A stretch of 64,000 nucleotides of DNA, from the NCBI RefSeq assembly GCF_900496995.4, contig NC_044006.1:60433204-60497203 (forward strand), written 5' to 3'. Positions 1-59,200 of the stretch are shown in pieces (the stretch's first letter is position 1; every line of letters starts with the position of its first letter). The position numbers and the translations under genes were made by a program. Under the pieces are notes generated by a model, which was given only the letters and a program-made list of their open reading frames with translations, ran no database searches and was not told the origin of the DNA. The stretch comes from Aquila chrysaetos chrysaetos (lineage: Eukaryota; Chordata; Aves; Accipitriformes; Accipitridae).

Positions 1-47213
<47,213 letters not shown>

Positions 47214-48115
47214 CTGCTGCTGCTGTTCCTGCTGCCATTTGGCTTTTAATAGCATAATCTTTTTTATCATTTTATACCATGTGCTTCCTTTTTTTTTTTT
47301 AAATCTCCGATGTTTCAAGTTTACAACATGTGTGTTCACGTGAATATGAAGTACTGTGGTTTACAGCCCAACACCATTGCAAAGGGACACTGTCATTCGC
47401 ATATCTCATACTTTAAAAAAATTAATATAAAAATCGGCTTTCTTTCGGATACCACTGCTACATCTTAAAATTATGAGACATTAAGCAGCTTAAATCTAGT
47501 TCACTTTCCTCAATGTATATTTCTTTCTTTTTTGCATTTCATCAGTCTCATCCAATTAAAACAGATCATTTAGTTCATAGTTCCCTGGTTAAGCTTTCAA
47601 ATTCCCATATGCACCTTCAGAAAACCTTAGTTATTGTTTCTAATAAATTGTTTTACAGGAAAAAAAAATTACAAGAACACCATAGGGGAATTTTTGCTTA
47701 TTTTAGGTGTACAATGCCCAAATTTTGGGATGAACTGTTTGTGGCAAGTGTCCCTCTAATGAAAACAAACGTGAATGATTAATTGGATAGCATACTATGG
47801 CAGTTTATTTCATTATTGACTTTACTGTAAAGCTAGTAGCCAGTTTTAAAGGTCAATACTGTGTGTATAATCTTTATGTTGGAGATGTCTATTTATGGGA
47901 AGTATATCCACCTCTGAGCTTTGTGACTAAGTGATGAACTTTTAAATCGTGTTTGTTTTGTTCTCCTTTGCATTAGATTTTTAGGAATCTTAATCTCTGG
48001 GGTGCCAAGAAAGGAAAAGAAATACGCTCTCTGGTTGATTGCTGCCTAGATGTAATGATCATTCTTAATCAGTTCCACTAGAAATTAAGTGGAAATAAAA
48101 GCAATAGCCACTGTG
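47214..48115 (+). other. MYO3A: MYO3A 3' UTR
   Basis: Untranslated sequence after the TAG. It opens with a CTG-rich stretch and becomes AT-rich. The end is placed about 15 bases after the AATAAA at 48094, followed by a GTGTTC-type downstream element. An earlier AATAAA at 47642-47647 could give a shorter form. Endpoint inferred. Confidence 0.6.
48094..48099 (+). terminator. MYO3A: Candidate MYO3A polyadenylation signal AATAAA
   Basis: A canonical AATAAA 880 bases after the stop, with a GT-rich CACTGTGTTC downstream. Other candidates are AATAAA at 47642-47647 and at 48526-48531. Which is used cannot be told from sequence. Confidence 0.5.
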
Positions 48116-50214
48116 TTCAAATTTTCCCCTGATTCCTTATTCAAAAGACCTTATTTCACAGAAACCACACAGATAATTGCTGCACTTCCTTTCAGGATTC
48201 GTAATTGCATATTCCCTGCTGCAAAGCAAGAGAAGGCAAATTTCGTGATGCCTGTATAAAGGCCTGATCCTGCTCCCTTGCTTAGCTCTCCTAAATACTA
48301 CGATTGGCAGCAGCGGCCAGCCACAGAGGTTGGGTTTTGTCCGTTCCACACACACACTTGGCCCTTTCCCCAGAGACAGGTAACCATTGCTTCCTGATCT
48401 GTAACTAGTTATAAGGCTGTGCACCGGATTAAAAGTCGCTGCAATGTAAAATTTGCGATAAATTGTTTAAATTCTGAAATCTGTTTTGAAGTTGCTTTCT
48501 CATGTATTACTAAAACGGTGAAGTAAATAAAAATGCACAAAGCAGCGATACGGTTGGCTGTGTCTGAATTACACCCAGAACTGACGAAACACTGTGGACT
48601 GGGGCATGAACGAGCAAGGCAGGGAAGAGCTCACAGCAGCCTCTCGCCGTGGAAAGCAGGAGTTACCATCTACGTTTCCTTAAAGTCGATGTGATCTGGG
48701 AACTGGAATGGACCTGTAATTTCACACGAAGAGATGCCTAGGCTGGTTTTCTTTTACTTTCCCACCAGGGCAGTGTTTTAAAACACCAAGACATTTCCGT
48801 GAGATTTCACGAGGGGACAGCCCTAGTAACCATGGGGGTGCATGCAGAGAGCGGGGAGAGATGCCCCCGGCCGAACACAGCCTGGGAGCCCCCAGGGCCT
48901 GGCCTGGCGTGTCCAGCGCTCTCGGCAGGGCCGAATCCTGGCCTGGCGTGGTCCCGCCTGCCTCCCTCCGCGGGTGAGGGCTTGAAATCCCCGCCGTGCG
49001 GGAGGAGAGGTAGCCCCGGCAAGGAAGGGCTCCGTGCTCCCGCGGAGAAGCGGCTGGGTGGAAGGGGGAGGTTTGGTTGGTTGCCTGCAGAAACGACGTC
49101 GGGGAGAGGAAGGGAACGGTGGTTTTCCTCCTCTTCCAGTCTCGCCTCCGAGACCTGCTGCTTCCCGCGGGGCTGGAGCGGGCAGGGCAGCTCCGCCGGG
49201 CTCCCCATCGCCGGGGCGTTGCGGGGAGACCCCGGGAGCGGCGCGGGGGTGCCAGGAGAGGTGCCGGGGCGGGCAGGCGCAGGAGCCAGGGGCCGGCCCC
49301 AGACAGCCGCCGGGTTGCTCAGGACCCCTCCCGCCGCCCCCGCGGGAGGGCAGCCGGGACCCCTCTGCCCGGCCCGAGAACGGGGATCGCCCCAGCCCCG
49401 CACGGGCCCCTCCACCAGCGCCTTCTCCGCGGCGGCCCGGCCCGACGGGGCCCCCGCCGGTCGCTGCGGGCAGGGCAGGGCCGGCTCGGGGGGGCGGCGG
49501 GGCCTCGTGGGGGGCCGTCCCTTCCCCGCCCCGGGACTCCCCCGCTGCTCGCCGCCTGCGGCAGGGGCTGTCCCGGCCTCGGCGCCGCCGCCCGGGAGTC
49601 CCCTGCTCGCAGCCGCGGGGGTGCCCCGGTGCAGGGGGTGAGGGGCGGGGGGAGATTTCTATGCGCTTTGCAGCTCACAAGATTGGGGACGCTTCCCCGT
49701 AGCCCCAGGGACCGGCGTCCCAGCCCTCCCCTCAGCGCTCGGCGGCCGAGTGGCCGTCCGCGGGGTGGAGGCGGCACAAGGCACTACGCTCGCCTTGGCC
49801 CCCCGAGGCAGCTGCAGCCCCAGGGGGTCTACCCCCAGCGTGTTCCCCCCCCGTCCCCGCCCCTTCGGAGCAGGATGCGGGAGACCCTTCCCGGCCGCCG
49901 CCCGCCTCGGCGGGGCACCTCCCCCGGCCCCCCCGGCGCCGCCCGCCCCGTCCCGTCCCAGGCAGGGGGCAGCGGCCGGCGGCGCGGCGCCTGCGGGGCG
50001 CGACGGCGGCAGCTCGGCGGAGCGCGCCCCGGGGGCGCCCACGGGAGACGCTCCCACCCACGCGTGCCCGGGGCGCCCCCGCCCCTTCGCCTGCCGCCGC
50101 CTGGCGCAGACGCACGCATTTACACACCCGCACACTCACACTCACGCACACTCGCTCAGGCCGCCTGGGCTGCAGCTCGCCGCTCCTCGCCCGCCCCGCC
50201 GGTTCGCCTCCGCC
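48116..50214 (+). other. MYO3A-GAD2 intergenic region and GAD2 5' flank/5' UTR
   Basis: About 2.1 kb separate the probable MYO3A cleavage site from the GAD2 start codon. The first 700 bases are AT-rich, then composition jumps to very GC-rich near 48820. No further gene is supported; long open frames here on both strands reflect GC richness. Confidence 0.7.
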
Positions 50215-50290
50215 ATGGCAAGCCCCGGCTCCGGCTTCTGGCCCTTCGGGGCCGAGGAGGGCTCCGCGGCCGCCGAGAGCCCCGGCACAG
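50215..50290 (+). CDS. GAD2: GAD2 exon 1 coding part
   Basis: Starts at the ATG in CCGCCATGG and ends at donor GTAGGG, phase 1 out. It encodes [17 protein letters not shown] and the short acidic N-terminus of GAD65. Human has MASPGSGFW at the same place, which decides the start. Confidence 0.95.
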
Positions 50291-53200
50291 GTAGGGGGGC
50301 GCCGAGCAGCCGGGCGGGACCGGCCCGACGGAGCCGCGGAGCTGCCGCGGCAGCGCTGCCCGCTCGCCGGAGACCCCTTTGTGGCAGCTCGACCGGCGGG
50401 ACGGGGCGGCGGGGACCGACGGCGGCTCCAGCCCGGCCCGGCCCGGCGCGGCGCGGCTCGGCTCGGCTCGGCTGGGGGGGGGGGGGGTCCTGGGGAGCAG
50501 TGCCGGCTGTCGGACGAGGCGCCCCCGGCCCGCGCCCGTCCCCACGGACCCTCCGCTCCATTTTCTCTTGCAGCCAGAGCCTGGTGTCAGGTTGCCCAGA
50601 AGTTCACGGGAGGGATCGGAAACAAACTCTGCGGTAAGGGCAGGGAGGCCCCGGCAGCCCGCGGCGGAGGCAAGGCTGCGCGCCCGCGGAGCGCTGGCGG
50701 GCGGCCGCGGGCCCTGCGCCGGGGCGGGGGGGACCGGGGGGGGACCGGGGCTGGTGCCGCGGTGCTGAGGCCGTGTGTCCGTGTCGCTGTCAAGCCCTGC
50801 TCTACGGAGATGCCGAGAAGCCCGTGGAAACCGGCGCCAGGGCAGCCCCCGGGGCAGCGGAGCCGCGGCCGGCCTGTACCTGCGACAAAAAACCTTGCGG
50901 CTGCCAAAAAGCGGAGGTGAATTACGCCTTTCTGCACTCAACAGGTAACGGCGCTCCCGGGCCACGCCGCGTCTCGAAAACTAACCAAAAAACAGCGGTT
51001 CGGTCGGGAAATCGCCTCCGCCCGCGGTGCGCGGAGGCCGGGGCGGGCCCGACGGTGCTCGGCGGCGGCTCGGCGGAGCTCCGCGCCCCCAGCCCCGGCC
51101 CGCTCCTCCGCCTCCCCGGCACCCGCGGGCGCTCAAACCCGCCAAAAAAAGAGCCCGAACCAAAAAAGGTGCCGAAATAAAATCCCGGCGTGCTGGATGG
51201 AGCCTGCAGGTTGCTCTTTCTAAGGAGTACTGACAGCAGCGACCTTCTCGTTGAAGTCCCTGCGATGTAATTAAGGTTTGAGGGGGGGAGGGAGGAAGAG
51301 CGCTCCCTTACTGATTTATTTTAATTCGAAGTGGTTTTGCGCTTCATCTTTCCTGACCTTGGAGGGAGCGTCTCGGCTACTAAATAGATCCCCGCTGCCC
51401 GCAGAAATGCGCTGGCCAGAAACGCTCCCGTTTGCACGGCAGACCGGGACGAGCTCTGCCCTGCGCTGCTGCAGGCGCCCTGCGCTTCTGCTGCTGCCGG
51501 CCTGACCGCTCCCGGGTTCCTCCAAATTACGGGGTTCCGCTACAGCTCGGCTCTGCCTGAGCTGTCGCACTTAAACACGACACGTCAGTGTGTGTGCACT
51601 GAGAGACTGTGCAGTGTCGCCTCAGAAAAAGGCATTAAATTATCAACAAGTTAGTTGCATTGGAGAGTCACGATGAAGGTATTTTTTATTGCAAGGCAAA
51701 TGGCAGTTTTTAGAGTGCTCCTTGCAGCATTTGTTTCCCAATCTTTATTTTTCCTGAGATTCGTTTTACCTTTTTTCTTGCTCTCTCCCATTGTCTTAAA
51801 AATTGGTCTGAAATACTCTGTGGGCAAAATTTGCGATTTTAGATAGGATGTTAAAACCTATTACCTCTCAGAATATTCCTTAAAATACAGTCCTACCAAT
51901 TTGCTTATTAAATGAAAACGAAGTCCATTTGTATTGAACACAGTGAAAAGATTTCCTAAACGTAAATCGGAGAAGCCTTTGTCCAAAATCTTTGTATATG
52001 GTCATAAAACAAAGTCAACTTTTCATTTCTCCGTTTCCAGATCTTCTGCCGGCATGCAATGGAGAAATAACAACTATGTCTTTCCTACAAGACGTTGTGG
52101 ACATTTTACTTCAGTATGTGGTGAAAAGTTTTGATAGATCAACAAAAGTTATTGATTTCCATTACCCAAATGAGCTGCTCCAGGAGTATAACTGGGAACT
52201 GGCAGACCAGCCACAGACCTTGGAAGAAATTTTATTGAACTGCAGAACAACTCTGAAGTATGCAATTAAAACAGGTAATAGCCATGCTCATTTTCTACCC
52301 TGTATGGTCTCATCCATTGATTAAAGGTATCATCTCATTTTATCTTGAAACGTTAAAGATTGAAGCAGCAACTGTATTTTGTCAGTTCCAAGCAATTTCT
52401 ACGAGACAGAAATCGTTTTCCTAAATGATAAAATACTCCAGCACCCTGTCTCTGTAGCTGTCAGTGCAGCATTGCACACCCTTTCCAATTTAAAATTAAT
52501 GCTTCTGTGCATTGGAGAGCAGCCTTTTCACCACCCTTGCGACTTTCCTTCTTTCCTTTTCATCCATTTTACATGTGATGGCCCGGGGATCGCCCCTTGC
52601 TCCCTGCAGACCCGGGGGGTGCATCGGGTGCAGAGCTCGGAGGCAGCCGGGATGTGGGGCGAGCGGGGTGGTTGTGTCCCTGCAGGGAGGCAGGAGGGAC
52701 CTGCCGATTTAACAGGCAAAATCGCGATAAACATCCTGTAAGTGGGAGCTCTGAGCGGCCATTTGCCGTGTCTCTCCCCTTACCTGCAGGACATAAAAAT
52801 AGGAGAATTTGGCAGAACTGTGCACAGAAGTATTTAGGGGTTTTTTTCAACTTCAGGCTCAAGCAATAAAAGCAACGCCTGAATTGTTTTAATAGCCTTT
52901 TGTTGTTGTTGTTTTTCACTGGGGAGGGCAGGGATGGGTTGACTCCTGCCTGTCTGTGACCGAACTCCCCCCCCCCCATTAGTCGTGCCCCTCTGTGGGC
53001 TTCGTGGCGTGGAGGCAGCGTGGAGCTCACCCAGGCGTGGGGAAGCCCCCGGCTCCGCACCCGGGGCCACCTTAAATAAACTGCGGCGGAGCGGACAAAA
53101 AAGCGTAGCTGCAATTAACGGCTGTGATTGAGAAATAATGTGGAGTGCGGGAGCTCTTAGTGAGAATTCGGATTGCTGAGAAATTGCTTAAAAATAAATG

Positions 53201-56200
53201 TGTAGCAATTACTGAAAGAGACAAAAGGCTGACTTGTGAATAGAGACTGAGGGGAAAACAAAAACCAGGTTATGTCACCTTTTGGGAACAGAACAGACTG
53301 ATCCCACTAACGATTGTGGGGGATCTGTGTAATCCTCCTCGTTTAGAGGTGGAAATGGCCAGCTGAATGTTTTTTGATGTATGAGTTGGGTGCTGTCAAA
53401 ACGTCTGTAAAATACTGGAATAAATAGTTAGATAAATGATGTCCATAGGAACAAAGTCGATCAGTGCAGTGATCCATGTGATGTGTCTGGGTAGGACATA
53501 GGAAGCATATTTTCGCAGAATGCTGTGAAACACAAGATCTGTGAATTTGGGAAATCAAAGAATAGGGTTTCTTAAGCAATTTTCGTTTATCTTTTTTTTG
53601 TTATAGCCTGTTTCAGATAATGGACCTATTTCATTTTGTGCATCCAAAAAAAGACTCTTTAAAAAACAATGTTACCGTTTCTCTTCCTCCCTGTAAATAT
53701 GCAAGGCTTTCGCTTCTTGGCATTTCAAATTTTTTTTTAATGAAAATAGTGTTTTGAAGGGCCAAGGACTGGTGCTGGGGGGGTTGTGTGAGATGTGGCA
53801 GCGTGGTGGGTTTCGGTTGGGGGGTGCAGAGCTGCCTTGCTTGGCTGCCGCCGCTCCTCAGCATCCTGGGGGGGCTCACCAAACACGCAGGGTTTACACC
53901 CGGAGCCCTTTGGCATGTGCTTCAGCGTAAAACGCTTGAATTACCCTCAGAGGAGGGACAATGTGGTGAGATTTCTGGCGGCGGGGGTCTGCCTCCGCTC
54001 CCACTGCAGGAGCCCTTTGGACACGGCCCCTCCTGGGCTGGGGGGGGGGGGGGGGGCTGGGCTGCGTTTGGCTGCAGGGGCCCGGGAGGCTGATTGGAAA
54101 ATAAATTGTATTGCTTAGATTAGCCTCACAGCTGGATCCCCAAGTCCCACTCCTGGACGGCTGATTTTTTGGCCGAGGGGCAGGTGTGGGATGCTCCCTG
54201 GTGTTGCCTGCATGCCATGGCTCGCTGGGGTGCCCGAGGGAGCCACATGCGGCTTTCTACACCCTTACCAGCTACCGGCATCCACCCCCAGCGAGAATTT
54301 TGTCTGAGGGAATATAAAAGGCAGCGTCTGCAAACGCGGGGAAAGATGGATGTGAAATTCGGTTACTGTGCGATGCTCACTAGGGGAGGAACTGAAATGC
54401 GAACGTTTGCGAATGGTTTGGAAACCCCAGGAGGGGTGTGAGGAGCTGGCGCTGGTCCAGCCTCGCTCCCTGGCAGGCCCTGGTGCTGGTGCAGGCCGCG
54501 CGCAGTGGGGCTGCGAGCAAGGCCAAAGCCAGTGCCGCCGGCCGTGCCTTTATCCGCGCTGTCCGGCTGCGCCCGGCCCCTCTCGTCACTTCCGTGTGGA
54601 GGCTGCGGAGGCTGCATGTCCGTGCTAGGGGATGTCCGTGCCTAAAACCGAGTGCAGGCGGGAGCGTGTTTGAGAGGAGGGTGTGTGGGGCGAAGGCACA
54701 TCCTTGGCAGGGAGAGCCCGGCCCTGGCTGTCCCAGTGCCTCGGCCTCGGTTCTTGCCCATCATCTCCCGATTTACTCTGGGATATGTGTAAATATGTTG
54801 TGTATTGCTAAACCGACCAGTGAGCGGTAATCCTATTTTCACATCTCCCCCCCTCCCTGTCAGTCTATTTTCCAGTCACCTCTTTGTTTGGTGACAACGA
54901 CGACAAAGGATGTGCATTTCAGGCAGACGGCACCTGGGTAGTAATTGCTGAGCATCTCTCGCAAACTCTTCTTACCTGGCCGGCGGAGCCTGTATTTTAA
55001 CCAAAGCCACAATTTTCCGTGGCCACCTAGACGAGGAAGGGAGCTCGCTCCCGTATTAGGGTATCACACGGACAGACAAACCTTTGCAGCTGAGGCTGGG
55101 GTCAGATTGGGGCATTACATTCTCTGCCGTTGCGTGTTAAAGCCGCGCTGCAGAAGGGAAGGGCACGGAGCGGAGGGGGCCACGTTACAGGTGTAGGCGC
55201 TGGGGGCTCAGCCAGCAGCCACGCCAGCAGCAGCAGCTCCTGCTCTCCCTGTACTAACGTCTCTGTAGGAGCACAACGCTGCTCCCCCCACCTCGCTGGC
55301 TCCAGGGTACGGCTGCCCCGAGCCCTGCGTGCAGCCGGCCCTGTTCCTACGGCAGTTCCCAAAGCAGGAGGTGTGCTGCGAGGTTTCCTTGAAGAAACAA
55401 GCAGTGACAACAGGGCTGTCGCCTGGGGCTGGGCACGGGGCTGATGGAGAGCCGTTGAGACGCTGCAGCTGCAAATACGAATTCTGCTATTCCCCAGCTT
55501 TTCAGTGTGGATTTATTTCCAAGGCAGGAGTTTTTCTGGCCTCTTTGAGCCTTCCTGTGGCCCAGATTCACCAAAGGCTTTCAGCTTCTAATTTTTTGTT
55601 GCTTTCTGGTGGAGTTTGGGAACCCACTTGGAGCCTGGCTGTGAGATTGAACCTGAGCTATAAATACCAAAATCTCTCTCAAAATCCCATCGTCAGGGGA
55701 GATGCAGTCCTCTGCAGGCAGAGCCCCTGGCGTGGGATCGCTGTGGCTTTGGCGGCGGTGGCAGGGTGCACGTGTGCCCCGGGCCCACCTACCCCGCTCG
55801 GGAGCGTGCAGGGCAGGGGCCGGATCCTGTTCATCCTGCTGGATCTCGGCAGCATCCCTTGGTGCCTGAGGGGCTTTGGCCACCTCTCCTGGGCAGCGTG
55901 GACCAGGGGAAGGTGGCAGGTCCTGTCTCCGGTGGGGAGGGCTCGGTGCAAAACGCAGTCAGTCTGGATGGCAGTGGCATGGGGCTCGTCTCAGGTTAAG
56001 GGTGCAGGGAGCTGGATTTTGCGTGTGTGTGTCTCCAGCCAGCCCTTATCCCCTGCTCTGGTCTGCCTGCACAGCCCGATTCCTCTGCCTTTGTGTGCTG
56101 CAAGGTGGGAGCGGGGGAGCAATTCCCCGTGTTGTTCTGCCAGCCATGTGTCTGTGCCTGATAAGAGGCCACCGGAGACCGAAGATAAGTTTTCTCTTGG

Positions 56201-59200
56201 TGCTGGGTCTGCGTTTCCTCAATCATCTTGCTTTATCTTTTGTTTTCTGTGATGGCAATAACAGTACGTTGTCTGTGGGTCAGGACAGGTGTTTTCCAAG
56301 CAGAGGCTGCCTTCCTTTGAGTTGAACGGCATTTAAGTAATTGCGAACCCTCCGTGATTTGTACTGGTAATTATGCCGCTTAACAGGGGCTTGCGGGGAG
56401 CAGCTAGTAAAACTAGAGTTTTAATGGTCCCTGGGTTTAATGGCTCTAGGCATGTTTTTAAGAAAAATCTCTACCAGAATTTTAGAAAAAATTAGGAACC
56501 AATTAGACTATCCAGGTAAATGGACTATCAGCTCATTGAGTATATTCTCATGCATCATTCTGCTGGGGCAGCAGTGCTGGTTTTCATGGCGTTTGTTTAA
56601 AATCACAGTTGCGAGCAGCCAGGCTATTTGTAATTGCACTCTGACAGGGAAGTAATGACAAGGACCGCCACCTTCCCTGCCATCTTCATACAATCATCAG
56701 CCATTGAGTCATGTGCAAAGCAGTCACCAAAATGTTCCATTTTCTCATTTTGCCCTGTCTATTATAATCATTAGCCATTCATCACTGATGTTATATGTAA
56801 TGGCAAGCTCTTCAGATGGTGTCTTGTGCATGCCTTTCAAACCTAGCCAGGCAAAAACACATCCAGTGACAACATGTGACACACTAACGGAGCGAACAGC
56901 TATTTTTGTGAGGCAGCGATGTGCTAATTTTCAAGGCATATTGAGAAGATAATAGGGAATGTTGGAATTCATTATTCTGCGTTCAGTGTAATTACTCTGA
57001 TTTTACTGAGTTTGGAATGAGAAAGAAGAGAAATCCTGCCTTTTCCAAGAAATGTATTTATTGCTGTTTGTTTTGTTTTGTACCTTGAAAGCACTTCCTT
57101 CTCTATAGAAATCTGGAGGTAAATATACCGTTCAGCACTGAATAGTTTCATTCAGAGTCATCAGCCTTTTGATAACATTTTCCATCTTATGCAGGGCACC
57201 CTAGATATTTTAATCAACTTTCAACTGGATTGGACATGGTTGGATTGGCAGCAGACTGGCTGACGTCAGCAGCAAATACTAATATGTAAGTAGCAGATTT
57301 TTTTCCAAAGTAATATTTAATGCAATTTTACAGTTATACTCTAAAAAGCTGCTGTAGCTGAAAGAAAGAAATAATACTTTTATGTTAAGGTTGCTGGAAA
57401 AACAATTGTCTGCTTTTTAAATGGTTGCTACTGCTATTTACATGAAGACTTTCAACTTTGTTCTGTAGGCTGTCTTCTATAAAATTTCATCATACTAACA
57501 TGATGTCGGTTTTGCTACCCCACCCAAAAATATACAGAAAAAAATATTTTAGCATTTTGCATGCATAAATATGTAAAACGAAAGGTGTGCTAAGTGAACA
57601 GTTGCATTCATGTAGAGGGGTTATGTACAATCCATACTCAGAGCAGTTAGAGCCATTGCTTTCTGTAAGAAAGAGGTGCAGAATTTAAAGCGTGGAGTCT
57701 TTTTTCACTTTGGGACTAGGAAGCATTTTTGTGCACTTGCTTAGCTTCATGCACTGTCTTATCATGAATAGGACTGCTGATGTGTATGCTTCTAGACATG
57801 CACATAGGTTTTTGCAAGGTGAAGGTCTGGCTCTGCCCAGCAGTTCTTGAATATAGGGCAAAGCCTTGAGCCTGGAAGAGATGGGCAAGAATTGTTTCAC
57901 TGAAATGGGTGGAAATGGAGTCTTAAGCACTCTCAGCATTTCTCTTTCTAGACATTTGATGTCAAATCAGAAGGAAGATTATCAAAAGTATTGTAAAACA
58001 GAACTCTACCCAGTGCAAGATAGAGTATATTGTGGCTGTAATGTAATGTAATATTGGAAAAAGATGTGTTAGTGTTGCAGATTAAAGCATTAAACATGGA
58101 CATTACTACATTTCAGGTTCACCTATGAAATTGCTCCAGTGTTTGTACTTTTGGAATATGTCACACTAAGGAAAATGAGAGAGATGGTTGGCTGGCCAGG
58201 GGGCAGTGGCGATGGGATATTTTCACCTGGTACATGACATTTCAAGCTTTCTTTATTTTTCAGACTATGCTATATGACATCCCCTGTAGTTAAAGAGTAA
58301 ACATAATTATGCATGTTTGAGAGGACACTTGCTAATAACTACCAGTGGCCTCTTTGAGATAAAGTATTGCATGTTTATGAATTTCAGGGATGTGATTATG
58401 AGGGTCTGTTTGAGCAAATTGCACTGCATTATAAGCAGCTGTAATGGCACATGGGAAACATAATCAGAAGAGACATTTGCCTAGCAGTTTCTCTCTGCCC
58501 CCACTTTTTATGGATTACATGAAATATAAAGACTATTGTGTTAATAATGGAGGGAAGAAACACAACAATGCTCACCATCACCACAGGGGAAATTGGAGCA
58601 AAGAGGGAAACACGTAGCATCCCTTTAAGTAATTTTGGTGGAGTCAGTAGGATCTTGCCAACATTGCAGTATGCAGTTAGCTTTCCATTTGTGAGCTGGC
58701 ATGTTGAGCTCAGTTGGGGGTACTTGGGTGGCTAGTTAATCTGAGTGCTTAAAGGCTCAGAAACCTGGTTCCTTCAGGGCAAGTCAATAAGGCAAAAAGT
58801 GAGCGTGATTAAATATAGAGAAATCATTGACTCTGACAAACACTACATTGGTAAGACTTTTTTTTTTTTAATCATTCCACTTAGTCTTTTGATTTATGCT
58901 CTTTGTCACCTCCTATCTTACTCTGGAATTTCATTGCTAAAAATTTTGGCCTATCTCACCGAATTGCAAAAAACTGAAAGAATTGACATTAGGCATAGCA
59001 TCTTGGCTTGTCAAAAGATAACAGGCTGGTAGCTGGTGGGGAAGGAGCCCTTCTGGAAAGAAAGTTCATTGACTAATGGAGAGGGAAAGAGTGTTTAGAC
59101 TACTGAGCAAAGGAAAGGCCTCACTGATAACAGCCTAGGATATTCAGTTGTCCGAGGGCATGAAGGGTAAAGTTCATGCTGTGCAGAAGATCAGGCAAGG

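Larger units (their letters stand above)
48825..51180 (+). promoter_or_regulatory. GAD2: CpG island at the GAD2 promoter
   Basis: A 2.3-kb block of very high GC with dense CpG covers the GAD2 5' flank, 5' UTR and first three coding exons. It has many GGGCGG-type Sp1 boxes and no TATA box near the likely start sites, so promoter activity is probably dispersed. A CA-rich stretch (50119-50158) lies just before the start codon, probably within the 5' UTR. Boundaries are by eye. Confidence 0.85.
52275..57194 (+). other. GAD2: GAD2 intron 4, 4.9 kb
   Basis: Mixed composition with GC-rich stretches (53760-56200), a C11 run (52967-52977) and a G17 run (54040-54056). Its 3' part, 56330-57000, has homeodomain-type TAATTA motifs and may be regulatory. 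A 307-codon open frame at 55329-56252 has no recognisable domain. Confidence 0.65.

Noticed and set aside
48799..50965. Many long overlapping open frames on both strands (up to 405 codons) in the GC-rich block
   Set aside because: They occur in all frames at once, have Arg/Gly/Pro/Ala-rich low-complexity translations and no domain. This is what GC-rich DNA with few stop codons gives.
55329..56252. 307-codon plus-strand open frame in GAD2 intron 4
   Set aside because: No recognisable domain, overlaps other frames on both strands, and lies within an intron of moderately GC-rich DNA. Transcript evidence would be needed.
57261..57268. Perfect CRE palindrome TGACGTCA
   Set aside because: Lies in coding exon 5 where it encodes part of WLTSA; conservation is explained by protein sequence.
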